Assembly: GCA_028869185.1 (NCBI GenBank)
Contig: JAGWTA010000002.1
Location: 62,001 to 126,000, forward strand
Length of the DNA stretch: 64,000 bases
DNA from: Hyphomicrobiales bacterium
Lineage (GTDB): Bacteria; Pseudomonadota; Alphaproteobacteria; Rhizobiales; Beijerinckiaceae
Direction of reading: 5' to 3'
In this document: in pieces, positions 47,150-56,514 of the stretch
Layout: each line of letters opens with the position of its first letter
Numbering within the stretch: position 1 is the first letter of the stretch
Position numbers and translations under genes: made by a program
The notes under the pieces: model-generated
The model's database searches: none
Told to the model about the DNA's origin: nothing
Seen by the model: only the letters and a program-made list of their open reading frames with translations

Positions 47150-48364
47150 TTATTCGTCCGGATCGAACTTGAAGGCGAGCGCCTTCCATTCGTCGTAATA
47201 GGGAGAAAACTGCGCGGGAATGCGCAATGGATCGCATTCCTTGATCGCGCGCAGCGCCGCTTCGCCCTTGGTTGCGAAGGCGGGATCGGATGGCGGGTTG
47301 ACGAGAACAGGCGGCTGCGCCAACGACCCGTCCGTGCGATACCGCACGCGAATGACAGGAACATAATTGCGCGCCGATCCTGAACCGAAATAGGTCCAGC
47401 ACTTCTTGTATTGATCGATCATCAGGCTGTTCAGCTGGTCGATCATGCTGGGCGACATTTTCGTTGCATGCGCGCGCTGCGCGCCAAGCGCGGCCGTACG
47501 CACGACCTCACGGCCCGTCGAGCCCGTCGCCTGCGGCTTGTCATGATCGAGCAGCTTCGAAATCGCGCTGGAATCGAATTTCGATTTGGTCGTGCTGGTC
47601 TCGTCGCCCGACTTCGGCTTTGAGGCGGGCTTGTCCGTCTTCGCCTTGTCCTCGGCTTTCGATTGCGCCAGCAGCTTGGCGACCTCGTCGGTGAGTTTCT
47701 TGGAATCCTTTTGAACCTCCTGCCGCGTCGGATGCGGACGCGACGGCGGCTCCGGCTTTTTCGGCTCGGGCTTTTTCGCCTCTTCCTTCGGCTTGGGCTC
47801 TTCCTTCTTCGGCTCTTCTTTTTTCGCTTCCTTCGGACGTACGGGCGGCTTCACCGGTTCGGCGTCGTCTGCCTCCGGTTTTTCCTCGGGCTCTGCTTTC
47901 GCTGGCTTGGCGACCGGCTTCGGCGGCTCGTGTTTGACAGGCTCGGGCTTCGGCGGTTCGGGCGCCGGCTTCACGGGTTCGGGCCGCGGCGGCGGGGGCG
48001 GCGCGGCCGCCATGCGCTGCGGTTCCGGCTTTTTCGGCTCGTCATCATGGCCAGGATCGATCTGCGGGCGCAGCGGCGGCAGCGGCGGCGGCACGTCCTT
48101 CTTCGCCTCGGCGAGCGGCGGCTCCTTGGTTTCGTGAATCTCGGCGATTTTTTCCGCGCGCTGGACAGGCTTGGCCTCCTTCGCGCTCTTTTCGCCTTTG
48201 GCGATCTGGCTGAAGGCCTGATCGGTGACGATTTCGACAGGAACGGCTTCCTGCGCGTCGTCGAATTTTTCGGTGCGCGAGAAGGCGACGAGCGTCAGCG
48301 CCAGCAAGCTCGCATGCGCGAGCGCTGAGACGACGAAACCGGGCTCTTTGCGCGAGACCTGCAC
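47150..48364 (-). CDS. tolA: Tol-Pal system protein TolA
   Basis: A 404-residue protein with an N-terminal membrane anchor ([19 protein letters not shown]), a very long proline/lysine/glutamate-rich region (about 50-290) spanning the periplasm, and a C-terminal TonB-like domain ([26 protein letters not shown]). TolA transmits TolQR energy to Pal/TolB. A GTG start at 48364 is set by AGGGACG, which overlaps the tolR stop region. Confidence 0.92.
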   Translation of the reverse strand: MQVSRKEPGFVVSALAHASLLALTLVAFSRTEKFDDAQEAVPVEIVTDQAFSQIAKGEKSAKEAKPVQRAEKIAEIHETKEPPLAEAKKDVPPPLPPLRPQIDPGHDDEPKKPEPQRMAAAPPPPPRPEPVKPAPEPPKPEPVKHEPPKPVAKPAKAEPEEKPEADDAEPVKPPVRPKEAKKEEPKKEEPKPKEEAKKPEPKKPEPPSRPHPTRQEVQKDSKKLTDEVAKLLAQSKAEDKAKTDKPASKPKSGDETSTTKSKFDSSAISKLLDHDKPQATGSTGREVVRTAALGAQRAHATKMSPSMIDQLNSLMIDQYKKCWTYFGSGSARNYVPVIRVRYRTDGSLAQPPVLVNPPSDPAFATKGEAALRAIKECDPLRIPAQFSPYYDEWKALAFKFDPDE

Positions 48365-48373
48365 GGCGCGTCC

Positions 48374-48820
48374 CTACTTTTTCTCCGGCTCGGTCACGAG
48401 AGCGACCTTCTTGAACCCGGCGCCGGTGACAAGCGACATGACCTCCGCGATGCGTCCGTAATTCACCGCTTTCGAGCCGCGCACATAGACGCGCTCGTCC
48501 GCGCCGGCCTTGGCCGCTTCTTTCAGCTTGTCGACGAGATTGTCGATCGCGACGGGCTGGTCCATCAGGAAAATCTGACCCTTTTCATCGATGGAGATCG
48601 ACACCGGCTTTTGCTCGATGTTGAGCGGCGCAGCCTTCGTCTGCGGCAGATCGACTGCAACGCCCGTGGCGAGCAGCGGGGCCGCGACCATGAAGATGAT
48701 GAGCAAAACAAGCATGACGTCGATGAACGGCGTCATGTTGATATCGGCCATCGCGCCATAACGCGGCACGCCGCGCCGGCGGCGTCCGGATTTGCGGCCT
48801 GCGGCCATCGACATGCCCAT
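48374..48820 (-). CDS. tolR: Tol-Pal system protein TolR
   Basis: A 148-residue ExbD/TolR protein with one transmembrane helix containing the proton-relay aspartate (MTPFIDVMLVLLIIFMVAAP) and a periplasmic domain (VYVRGSKAVNYGRIAEVMSL). It forms the TolQR motor. It lies 11 bases after tolQ. Confidence 0.95.
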   Translation of the reverse strand: MGMSMAAGRKSGRRRRGVPRYGAMADINMTPFIDVMLVLLIIFMVAAPLLATGVAVDLPQTKAAPLNIEQKPVSISIDEKGQIFLMDQPVAIDNLVDKLKEAAKAGADERVYVRGSKAVNYGRIAEVMSLVTGAGFKKVALVTEPEKK

Positions 48821-48831
48821 GGTGGTCGCTC

Positions 48832-49557
48832 CTAGGCCGCGCGCTCGGAGGCCGCGTGCTGATCGATCTGACGCGACAGAATGGCGGAGAATTCGTCAGC
48901 GAAGCTTTCAAGGCGCGCCTGCGTCTTGGCGACGTCGCCCTGCATCTTGTTGTAGGCGATCAGCGCAGGGATAGCCGCAAAAAGGCCGATGGCGGTCGCA
49001 AACAAGGCTTCGGCGATGCCCGGCGCGACGACTGCGAGCGATGTGTTCTTGGAAGCGGCGATCGAACGGAACGAGGTCATAATGCCCCAGACCGTGCCGA
49101 ACAGGCCGACGAAGGGACCGGCCGAAGCGACGGTTGCGAGCACGAGCAGGTTGGACTCGAGCTTTTCGACTTCGCGCGCAATCGAAACATCAAGCACTTT
49201 CTCGATGCGCGCCTGCAGCCCCATGAACGAGGCGCCGGCGTGGCTGAACGAGCGCTTCCACTCGCGCATGCCGGCGACGAAAATCGAGGCCATGCCGCTC
49301 GTGGGCCGCTCCGACAGCGATTGATAAAGCTCCTCGAGCGAACGGCCGGACCAGAACATCTCCTCGAACGAATCCATCGCCGCGCGCGTGCGGCGGAACA
49401 GCAGCGTCTTGTCGACAATGATCGACCAGCACCAGACGGAGGCGGCCAGCAGCCCGATCATCACCGCCTGCACCACGATGGAGGCGTGCAGGAACATGCT
49501 CCACACGGAAACTTCGGCGACAGGCGCCGCCGCGGCGGCTATTTCGGCAGGGGGCAT
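48832..49557 (-). CDS. tolQ: Tol-Pal system protein TolQ
   Basis: A 241-residue MotA/TolQ/ExbB proton channel with three helices; conserved ATVASAGPFVGLFGTVWGIM in helices 2-3. It is the first gene of tolQRAB. ybgC, often upstream in other bacteria, is absent. AAGGACC precedes the ATG. The 250 bases upstream hold CtrA-like boxes. Confidence 0.95.
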   Translation of the reverse strand: MPPAEIAAAAAPVAEVSVWSMFLHASIVVQAVMIGLLAASVWCWSIIVDKTLLFRRTRAAMDSFEEMFWSGRSLEELYQSLSERPTSGMASIFVAGMREWKRSFSHAGASFMGLQARIEKVLDVSIAREVEKLESNLLVLATVASAGPFVGLFGTVWGIMTSFRSIAASKNTSLAVVAPGIAEALFATAIGLFAAIPALIAYNKMQGDVAKTQARLESFADEFSAILSRQIDQHAASERAA

Positions 49558-49693
49558 CGGCTGGTCCTTCGCAAATCGCGCGGCGGATGGGTTGGAAAGG
49601 CGCGGATATCCGCCGCAAATCGGTCATTTCTTTGGCCCGGGCGCGGCGCCCGGCGGGCGGGAAACGCCCGTTTCTTTTAAGCATCAGTCAGGG

Positions 49694-49748
49694 TTAACAG
49701 CCGGTTACGCGGCGGCCGGTTTCCCGCAGCGGTAAGCAAACGTTAACC
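49694..49748. promoter_or_regulatory. Two CtrA-like boxes between tolQ and the barrel gene
   Basis: TTAA-CAGCCGG-TTAC at 49694-49708 and, on the other strand, TTAA-CGTTTGC-TTAC at 49732-49746 (which reads GTAA-GCAAACG-TTAACC on the plus strand). Each has one mismatch to TTAA-N7-TTAA. They sit in the divergent promoter region. Confidence 0.55.
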
Positions 49749-49807
49749 ATAAAAATCTAGATTTGCGGGCGCGACGGCCCTCATGCGGCCGCCGCGCGAG
49801 AGAATCT

Positions 49808-51520
49808 GTGTCGCGGACCATCCATTTTCTGCTGACGACCGCCATTTGCGCGCTGGCGAGCGCGCCGGCAGTCGCGCAATCGCTGGAAGACGCGCCGGCC
49901 GACACGCTGGGCCTGCGCGGCGCAGCCATGCCGCGCGCCGGCCTTGCCCCGACGCCGGGCGGCTTGCCCCCGGCCTACGGCTCGGGCGGCGGACAATTGA
50001 CGCCCAACCCCGCCATCCCGCCGGTCGACGCCAATGCGGTGGTCGCCCCGCCCGCGACCTATTCGGCCGGCAGCGCCCCCGCCGGCGCCAGCGACGTCAC
50101 CAATTACGGCAAGCCCCGCAAGCGCCAGACGCGCCCGCTGCCCAATCCTTCGGTGAAGGTGAACCGCCAGCCCCTGCCCCAGCTCGAACCCTATCCGACG
50201 TCCTACGCCGCCCGGCGCCGCGCCCAGGCGGCGCGGCGCGGCGAAACGCCCGACCCGCAGCGGCCCGACTGGCGGCCGCCAACAGGCGTCGCCGAGGCGC
50301 CGTTGCTGCCGGCTCCGCGCCGCACGAAGGTCGACGAAAACCCATACGAACCGACCGGGCTCGACGTGATCGGCCTTCGGCTAAAGCCCTATGCGGAAGT
50401 CGACACGGGCTACGACAGCAACCCCAACCGCGTGCAGCATCCCGCCAAGGGCGCGGCTTTCCTGCGCGCCGAAGGCGGCGCCGCATTCCAGTCCGACTGG
50501 AACAATCACGCGCTGAGCGGCGACCTGCGCGGCGGATACACGGACTATTTCGGCGTTTCGGCCGCCAACCGCCCCGACGGCAAGGGTTCGATCGCCGGCC
50601 GCATCGACGTGACGCGCGATACGAAGATCGACGTCGGCGGCCAGTTTTCGATCGACACGATCCGGCAAGGCTCGCCCGAATTGCAGCCGGGTTCGAGCAC
50701 GGCCGTCTCCACCAACCGGCCCGTTACCTGGACAGCCGGCGCCTATCTCGGCGTGACGCAGAAATTTAACCGGCTGGAAGCCTCGCTGCGCGGCGGTTAC
50801 GACCGGACCGAAACGGGCGATGCGCATTTCTCCGACGGCACGACACAATTGCTGTCGATGGACAATTATTCGACGCTCAGCCTCAGACCGCGTCTGTCTT
50901 ACGAAATCACGCCCGGCTTCAAGCCCTTTGTGGAGGCGACGCTCGACAGGCGCCTCTACGACAATACGCGCGACATCAACGGATTTGATCGCGATTCGCG
51001 CGGCCTTGCAGTGCGTGCGGGCACGACATTTGAAATCAACCGCCAGCTGACCGGCGAAATCGCCGCCGGCTATATCGACCGCAAGTTCAACGACAGCCGT
51101 CTCGTTTCCGTGCGCGGCCCCACCGTGGACGGTTCGCTCGTCTGGCAGGCCTCGCCCTTGACCCGGCTCACGCTGAAAGGCTCGACCACGCAGGCCGAAA
51201 CCAACATCGCCAACGCATCGGGCGCCATCGTGCGTTCGGTGTCAGGCGAGATCACGCACGATCTCATGCGCAACGTGACGTTGACCGGCTTCGGCGGCTA
51301 TCAGAACACGCATTATCAAGGCTACAATCCGGCCGCGAGCGCGGGCAATTTCGCCAGCCTCGATCAGGATCTGATCACCGCCGGCGCGAAGATCGATTAT
51401 CATCTCACGCGCGCGTTCCTGGTGCGCGCGAGCTACGCCTACGAGCGGCTGCATTCGCCGACGCCGGGCATCGATTACACGGCCAACGTGTTCCTGCTCG
51501 GCCTGCGCCTTCAGCGCTGA
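49808..51520 (+). CDS. Outer-membrane beta-barrel protein (capsule/polysaccharide-type porin family)
   Basis: A 570-residue protein with a signal peptide (IHFLLTTAICALASAPAVAQ), a proline-rich low-complexity region of about 150 residues, and a barrel of about 370 residues with many aspartate/aromatic strands (LKPYAEVDTGYDSNPNR, NYSTLSLRPRLSYEITPGF, LLGLRLQR at the end). It fits the outer-membrane barrel family often linked to polysaccharide export. The GTG at 49808 with GAGAGAATCT is preferred over an upstream TTG. Function unknown. Confidence 0.8.
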   Translation: MSRTIHFLLTTAICALASAPAVAQSLEDAPADTLGLRGAAMPRAGLAPTPGGLPPAYGSGGGQLTPNPAIPPVDANAVVAPPATYSAGSAPAGASDVTNYGKPRKRQTRPLPNPSVKVNRQPLPQLEPYPTSYAARRRAQAARRGETPDPQRPDWRPPTGVAEAPLLPAPRRTKVDENPYEPTGLDVIGLRLKPYAEVDTGYDSNPNRVQHPAKGAAFLRAEGGAAFQSDWNNHALSGDLRGGYTDYFGVSAANRPDGKGSIAGRIDVTRDTKIDVGGQFSIDTIRQGSPELQPGSSTAVSTNRPVTWTAGAYLGVTQKFNRLEASLRGGYDRTETGDAHFSDGTTQLLSMDNYSTLSLRPRLSYEITPGFKPFVEATLDRRLYDNTRDINGFDRDSRGLAVRAGTTFEINRQLTGEIAAGYIDRKFNDSRLVSVRGPTVDGSLVWQASPLTRLTLKGSTTQAETNIANASGAIVRSVSGEITHDLMRNVTLTGFGGYQNTHYQGYNPAASAGNFASLDQDLITAGAKIDYHLTRAFLVRASYAYERLHSPTPGIDYTANVFLLGLRLQR

Positions 51521-51569
51521 GCAGCCGCCCGTCGTTGCAGACGGGCCGCCGCAATGCCGGCGTGACATC

Positions 51570-52454
51570 TCACCCCAGCAGCTTTTTAAGCCCCGCCTTG
51601 TAGGGCCCCGCCAATTCAGGATTGGCGAGCGCAAATGCGGCGTTGGCCATCAGGAACCCGAGCTTCGAACCGGTGTCGTAGGTCACGCCGTCGAAACGCA
51701 CGCCGTGAAACGCCTGCGATTTCGCCAGCGCCTTCATGCCATCGGTCAGCTGGATCTCGCCGCCCGCGCCCTTCTCCCCCTTTTCCAGAATCGCGAAAAT
51801 CTCAGGCCCGAGAATATAGCGACCCGAGATGATCGCGTTGGAAGGCGCCGCGCCTTTCGGCGGCTTTTCCACCATGCCGGTGATTTCGAACGTATGGCCT
51901 TCGTCCTTGCCGATGGCGACGACGCCATATTGATGCGTCTCTTCCGGCGGCACTTCCTCCACCGCGATGATGTTGCCGCCATGCTTTTCATAGGCAGCGA
52001 CGCATTGCTGCAGGCAGCGCGTCTTTTTCGCGCCATTGGCCATCGTCACCATGTCCGGAAGCAGCACGGCAAAGGGCTCGTCGCCGACGATATCGCGGGC
52101 GCACCACACGGCGTGGCCAAGACCAAGCGGCGCCTGTTGACGCGTGAAACTCGTGGCGCCCGCAGCGGGCAGGTCGGCCATCAGCGCGTCGTATTCCTTT
52201 TTCTTGCCGCGCTTCTGCAGCGTGTCCTCAAGCTCGTAGGACATGTCGAAATGGTCTTCGATCACCGCCTTGCCGCGGCCGGTGACGAAGATGAAATGCT
52301 CGATTCCCGCCTCGCGCGCCTCGTCCACCACATGCTGCAACACCGGGCGGTCGACCACCGTCAGCATCTCCTTCGGCATCGATTTGGTGGCCGGCAAAAA
52401 GCGGGTGCCAAGTCCGGCGACGGGGAATACGGCTTTGCGAATGCGTTTGGTCAT
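51570..52454 (-). CDS. galU: UTP-glucose-1-phosphate uridylyltransferase
   Basis: A 294-residue nucleotidyltransferase forming UDP-glucose. The N-terminal signature [20 protein letters not shown] and [19 protein letters not shown] are intact, with the DDE/DMVT metal region and the VEKP segment further on. The ATG at 52454 ([10 protein letters not shown]) is chosen over an upstream start. With galE nearby it supplies UDP-sugars for exopolysaccharide and LPS. Confidence 0.96.
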   Translation of the reverse strand: MTKRIRKAVFPVAGLGTRFLPATKSMPKEMLTVVDRPVLQHVVDEAREAGIEHFIFVTGRGKAVIEDHFDMSYELEDTLQKRGKKKEYDALMADLPAAGATSFTRQQAPLGLGHAVWCARDIVGDEPFAVLLPDMVTMANGAKKTRCLQQCVAAYEKHGGNIIAVEEVPPEETHQYGVVAIGKDEGHTFEITGMVEKPPKGAAPSNAIISGRYILGPEIFAILEKGEKGAGGEIQLTDGMKALAKSQAFHGVRFDGVTYDTGSKLGFLMANAAFALANPELAGPYKAGLKKLLG

Positions 52455-52492
52455 GGATGGGTCCGTCTGTGAAAATTCGTTCTGAAGGCGCT

Positions 52493-52583
52493 CGTCATTG
52501 CGAGCGAAGCGAAGCAATCCATCCCGTTCACAGGGCAAGCTTACGGGATGGATTGCTTCGTCGCTTCGCTCCTCGCAATGACG
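52493..52583. repeat. Palindromic intergenic repeat element
   Basis: CGTCATTGCGAGCGAAGCG begins a 35-base left arm (52493-52527), and a 41-base right arm (52543-52583) ends CTCGCAATGACG; the arms are inverted copies differing by a 6-base indel, around a 15-base spacer. Elements starting CGTCATTGCGAGCGAAGCGA are dispersed in many alphaproteobacterial genomes. It lies between galU and trpB2 start regions. Confidence 0.85.
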
Positions 52584-52618
52584 GGCTGTGATTTTAGCGT
52601 CTCGTCATTAAGAACGCC

Positions 52619-53989
52619 TTATTCCGCAGCCACCTGCGGCAAATCGGCCATCGCGCGGGCGAGTTCGCGCTCGTCGTAGGCGACATCCTCGATCTTGCCG
52701 GCGAAGTAATCGATATAGGCGCCCATGTCGAAATGGCCGTGGCCGGACAGGTTGAACAGGATCGTCTCCTGCTTGCCGTCGCGCTTGCACCGCAGCGCCT
52801 CCTCCACCGCAGCCTTGATGGCGTGTGTCGATTCCGGCGCAGGCACGATGCCCTCGCAGCGCGCGAACTTGATCGCGGCGTCGAAACAGCCGCGTTGACC
52901 GTAGGCGACGGCCTCCAGTTCGCCGAGTTCCTTGAGATGGGATACGAGCGGCGCCATGCCGTGATAGCGCAGGCCGCCCGCATGAAAGCCTGGCGGCGTG
53001 AACGACGACCCGAGCGTATGCATTTTCGACAGCGGCGTCATGTGGCCCGTATCGCCGAAATCATAGGCGTATTTGCCGCGCGTCAGCGAAGGGCACGCCG
53101 CCGGCTCGACCGCCACGATGCGCGGCTTTTTCGCCTTGCCGCGCAACGCCTCGCCGATGAAGGGAAAGGCGATGCCCGCGAAATTCGAGCCGCCGCCTGC
53201 GCAACCGATGACGATGTCGGGCCAGGCGTCAGCCATCATCAATTGCTCCATCGCCTCCATGCCGATGACGCTCTGATGCAGCAGAACATGATTGAGCACC
53301 GAGCCCAGCGCATATTTCGTTTGCGGGTCTTTTGCGGCGATTTCGACGGCTTCGGAAATGGCGATGCCGAGCGAGCCGGGATGATCGGGCCTTTCGCCCA
53401 GCACCTTGCGCCCGTAATCGGTCGTGTTCGACGGCGAGGGCAGGCAATGGGCGCCATAGGTCTCCATCAAGGCGCGCCGGTACGGCTTCTGGTCGTAGGA
53501 AACGCGCACCTGATAGACGGTCACGTCGAGACCGAACAGCGAGCCGGCGAAGGCGAGCGAGGAGCCCCACTGGCCAGCGCCCGTTTCCGTCGACAGGCGC
53601 TTGACGCCCGCTTCCTTGTTGTAGAAGGCCTGCGGAATGGCGGTGTTGGGCTTGTGCGAACCGGCGGGCGAAACGCCCTCGTATTTGTAGAAAATCTTCG
53701 CCGGCGTATCGAGCGCGCGCTCAAGCGCGCGAGCGCGGAACAGCGGCGTGGGGCGCCACATGCGATAGATGTTGCGCACGGGATCTGGAATTTCGATTTC
53801 GCGCTCGGCGGAAACTTCCTGCATGATCAGCGCCATCGGAAACAGCGGCGCAAGATCGTCCGGCCCCACCGGCTGGCGGGTGCCCGGATGCAGCACGGGC
53901 GGAGCGGCGACGGGCAAATCGGCCTGAATATTGTACCAATGTTTTGGAATATGCTTTTCTTCGAGTTGATATTTCAGCCGGTCGCCCAT
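52619..53989 (-). CDS. TrpB2-type tryptophan synthase beta-like enzyme
   Basis: A 456-residue fold type II PLP enzyme. The PLP lysine is K113 in GSHKPNTA, the phosphate-binding loop is CAGGGSNFAG, and the N-terminal extension and internal segments match TrpB2 rather than TrpB1 (for example ETGAGQWGSSLAFAG). TrpB2 enzymes make tryptophan from indole and serine, or act on O-phosphoserine; some work without TrpA. No trpA or trpB1 is adjacent. GGAGGC precedes the ATG. Confidence 0.92.
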   Translation of the reverse strand: MGDRLKYQLEEKHIPKHWYNIQADLPVAAPPVLHPGTRQPVGPDDLAPLFPMALIMQEVSAEREIEIPDPVRNIYRMWRPTPLFRARALERALDTPAKIFYKYEGVSPAGSHKPNTAIPQAFYNKEAGVKRLSTETGAGQWGSSLAFAGSLFGLDVTVYQVRVSYDQKPYRRALMETYGAHCLPSPSNTTDYGRKVLGERPDHPGSLGIAISEAVEIAAKDPQTKYALGSVLNHVLLHQSVIGMEAMEQLMMADAWPDIVIGCAGGGSNFAGIAFPFIGEALRGKAKKPRIVAVEPAACPSLTRGKYAYDFGDTGHMTPLSKMHTLGSSFTPPGFHAGGLRYHGMAPLVSHLKELGELEAVAYGQRGCFDAAIKFARCEGIVPAPESTHAIKAAVEEALRCKRDGKQETILFNLSGHGHFDMGAYIDYFAGKIEDVAYDERELARAMADLPQVAAE

Positions 53990-54118
53990 GAGCTTGCCTC
54001 CGTTAGCGGCGGCGCGATGCTAGACCATCCGGCCTCTTCCGCAAGCTGCGCCCCGTATCGGAAATATTAAGCCAGGGCGCGCTATAATCGTTTGATTGCG
54101 CGCAAAGCGGAGAAACCG

Positions 54119-55117
54119 ATGACGATTCTGGTGACCGGCGGCGCCGGCTATATCGGCAGCCATATGGCTCTCGCCCTGCAGGACGCAGGCGAGAAAGTCG
54201 TCGTCGTCGACAATCTCACCACCGGCTTCCGCTGGGCCGTCCCGGACAAAATCCCGCTCGTCGTCGGCGATTTCGGCGACGAAGACCTGATGACCGAGAC
54301 GATGGCGCGCTACGATGTGGACGAGATCATCCATTTCGCCGCCAAGATCGTCGTGCCGGAATCGGTCAGCGATCCACTCGGTTATTATCTCAATAACACC
54401 GCCAAGGCACGCACCTTGCTCGAATGCGCCGTCGATTCCGGCGTTAATCATTTCATCTTTTCCTCCACGGCCGCCGTGTACGGCGATCCCGAGCGCAATC
54501 CCGTGACGGAAGACGAGCCGTTGAAGCCGATCTCCCCTTACGGCCGCTCGAAGCTGATGGTGGAATGGATGCTGGAGGATGTGGCCAAAGCCCATCCGCT
54601 GACCTACACGGTGTTGCGTTATTTCAACGTCGCCGGCGCCGATCCGCTTGGCCGTTCGGGACAGTCGACGCCCAACGCCACCCATCTCATCAAGATCGCC
54701 GCGCAGGCCGCGCTGGGGCTGCGCAAGGGCATGGAGGTTTTCGGAACCGACTATCCGACGCCCGACGGCTCGTGCCTGCGCGATTACATTCACGTCAGCG
54801 ATCTGGCGCAGGCCCATCTCGACGCCCTGAATCGCCTGCGCGCGGGCGGAACGAGCATCACCTGCAATTGCGGCTACGAGCGCGGCTTCTCCGTGCTCGA
54901 AGTGATCGACGTCGTGAAGAAAATTTCAGGCGTCGATTTTCCGGTGAAGATTTCCGGTCGCCGTCCCGGCGATCCCGCCGCAATCGTGGCTGCCAACGAA
55001 CGCGCGCGCCGCGAACTCGGCTGGACGCCCAAACACGACAATCTCGAAGAGATCGTCCGTCAGGCGCTCGACTGGGAACGCCGCCTGCACAATATGCGGA
55101 CGCTGAAGGCAGGCTGA
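54119..55117 (+). CDS. galE: UDP-glucose 4-epimerase
   Basis: A 332-residue short-chain dehydrogenase-type epimerase. NAD motif TGGAGYIGSH at 6-15, catalytic Y141-X3-K145 in SPYGRSKLMVEW, serine/threonine at SSTAAVYG. It interconverts UDP-glucose and UDP-galactose. The ATG at 54119 has GCGGAGAAACC upstream; a TATAAT is found at 54083-54088. Confidence 0.95.
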   Translation: MTILVTGGAGYIGSHMALALQDAGEKVVVVDNLTTGFRWAVPDKIPLVVGDFGDEDLMTETMARYDVDEIIHFAAKIVVPESVSDPLGYYLNNTAKARTLLECAVDSGVNHFIFSSTAAVYGDPERNPVTEDEPLKPISPYGRSKLMVEWMLEDVAKAHPLTYTVLRYFNVAGADPLGRSGQSTPNATHLIKIAAQAALGLRKGMEVFGTDYPTPDGSCLRDYIHVSDLAQAHLDALNRLRAGGTSITCNCGYERGFSVLEVIDVVKKISGVDFPVKISGRRPGDPAAIVAANERARRELGWTPKHDNLEEIVRQALDWERRLHNMRTLKAG

Positions 55118-55139
55118 TTGAATCCCGGGGCGCCCGCGC

Positions 55140-55448
55140 TCATCGCGCCGTCCGCACCCAATCGAGATAGGGCGCAAATCCGCCTGCGGCATCGACGCGC
55201 ACAATCTCCGGCGTCTCATAGGGATGGACGGCAAGAATCGCCGCCTCGAGCGCGCCATAATCGGTCGTGCGCATTTTCATTTCGAGTCGCCATTCGCGCG
55301 CATCCTCGCGGGCGCCTTTCCAGACGTAGAGACTGCGGATCGGGAAAATCTGGACGCAGGCCGCAAGCCCGGCATCGAGCGCGGCATGCGCGATTTTTTC
55401 GGCGGCCGCCTCGCTGTCGACAGTCGTGATGACGAGACTTACGCCCAT
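55140..55448 (-). CDS. cutA: Divalent-cation tolerance protein CutA
   Basis: A 102-residue trimeric CutA1 protein (VITTVDSEAAAEKIAHAAL, LAACVQIFPIRSLYVWKG, VHPYETPEIVRV). Its role in copper tolerance is debated; the trimer resembles PII. The ATG at 55448 overlaps the end of hemH by 10 bases, so the two are co-translated. Confidence 0.94.
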   Translation of the reverse strand: MGVSLVITTVDSEAAAEKIAHAALDAGLAACVQIFPIRSLYVWKGAREDAREWRLEMKMRTTDYGALEAAILAVHPYETPEIVRVDAAGGFAPYLDWVRTAR

Positions 55449-56467
55449 CCGGCAAGCTCGCGCCGCGCGACAGCCTCGATTACGTCGATGCCGCCCTCGC
55501 TGTCGTTGAGACAATCGATACGCGCAAATTTTTCCCCGCCGCTCGCGAGAAAGATATCGCGATTTTCGACGCCGATTTCCTCGATCGTCTCAAGGCAATC
55601 GGCCGTGAAGCCGGGCGTGACGATGGCGATTTTCTTCACGCCCGCCTGCGCCAGCGCTTTCACGGTTTCGTCCGTATAGGGTTTCAGCCATTCAGCCGGT
55701 CCAAAACGCGACTGGAACGTCAGGCGCAACTTTTCTTCAGAGAAACCGAGCTTCTCGCGCAGCAGCCGCGCCGTCTTCACGCATTGACAATGGTATGGAT
55801 CGCCCTTCAGCAGATAGTCTTTCGGAACGCCGTGAAACGACGCCAGAATGACATCGGGCTCGAAATCAAGCTGCGCCAGCCCCGTTCGCAGCGATTGCGC
55901 CAGCGCTTCGATATAGAAATCGTCATCGTGCCAGGGCGCAGCGATGCGCACATTCGGCTGCCAGCGCATTTTCATCAGCGCCTCGAATGTCTTGTCGGCG
56001 ACCGTGGCTGTCGTCGCCGCCGCATATTGCGGGTAAAGAGGCGCAACGACGATGCGATCGCAACCCTGCGCCTGCAACGCGCGTATGCGGCTTTCGATCG
56101 ACGGATTGCCGTAGCGCATCGCCCAGTCGACGATAACATTCTTCTTGTCCGCCAGCCGCGCGCCCAGCTTTTCGGCCTGCGCGCGCGTGATCGTCTTCAG
56201 CGGCCCTTCATTGGCCTCGCGATTCCAGATGGCGTCGTAATCCTTGCCCTTGGCCTGCGGGCGCCGCGACAGGATGATGAGATTGAGCACGGGCCACCAG
56301 ATGAGCCGCGATGTTTCGATCACGCGCCGGTCTGACAGAAATTCCTTGAGGTAGCGCCGCATCGACCAGTAGTCCGTCGCGTCCGGCGTGCCCAGATTGA
56401 CGAGCAGCAAACCGACCGCGCGCGCGGCGATTTTCGGGTGATCGGTCGGAAGAACGGGAGCAGCCAT
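55439..56467 (-). CDS. hemH: Ferrochelatase
   Basis: A 342-residue enzyme inserting Fe(II) into protoporphyrin IX, the last step of haem synthesis. Landmarks: VGLLLVNLGTPDATDYWS, active-site histidine in SFHGVPKDYL, GDPYHCQCVKTA and TPGFTADCLETIEEI. Divergent from the DUF2937 gene. Its position near cytochrome genes has no specific meaning. Confidence 0.95.
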   Translation of the reverse strand: MAAPVLPTDHPKIAARAVGLLLVNLGTPDATDYWSMRRYLKEFLSDRRVIETSRLIWWPVLNLIILSRRPQAKGKDYDAIWNREANEGPLKTITRAQAEKLGARLADKKNVIVDWAMRYGNPSIESRIRALQAQGCDRIVVAPLYPQYAAATTATVADKTFEALMKMRWQPNVRIAAPWHDDDFYIEALAQSLRTGLAQLDFEPDVILASFHGVPKDYLLKGDPYHCQCVKTARLLREKLGFSEEKLRLTFQSRFGPAEWLKPYTDETVKALAQAGVKKIAIVTPGFTADCLETIEEIGVENRDIFLASGGEKFARIDCLNDSEGGIDVIEAVARRELAGWA

Positions 56468-56514
56468 GGCGCGCTTATAGCATGGCGTCTATAATCGCCT
56501 ACTGGACCCAGCTC

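Noticed and set aside
51527-51546. Terminator between the barrel gene and galU
   Set aside because: A 7-bp stem is present but has no T tract on either strand.
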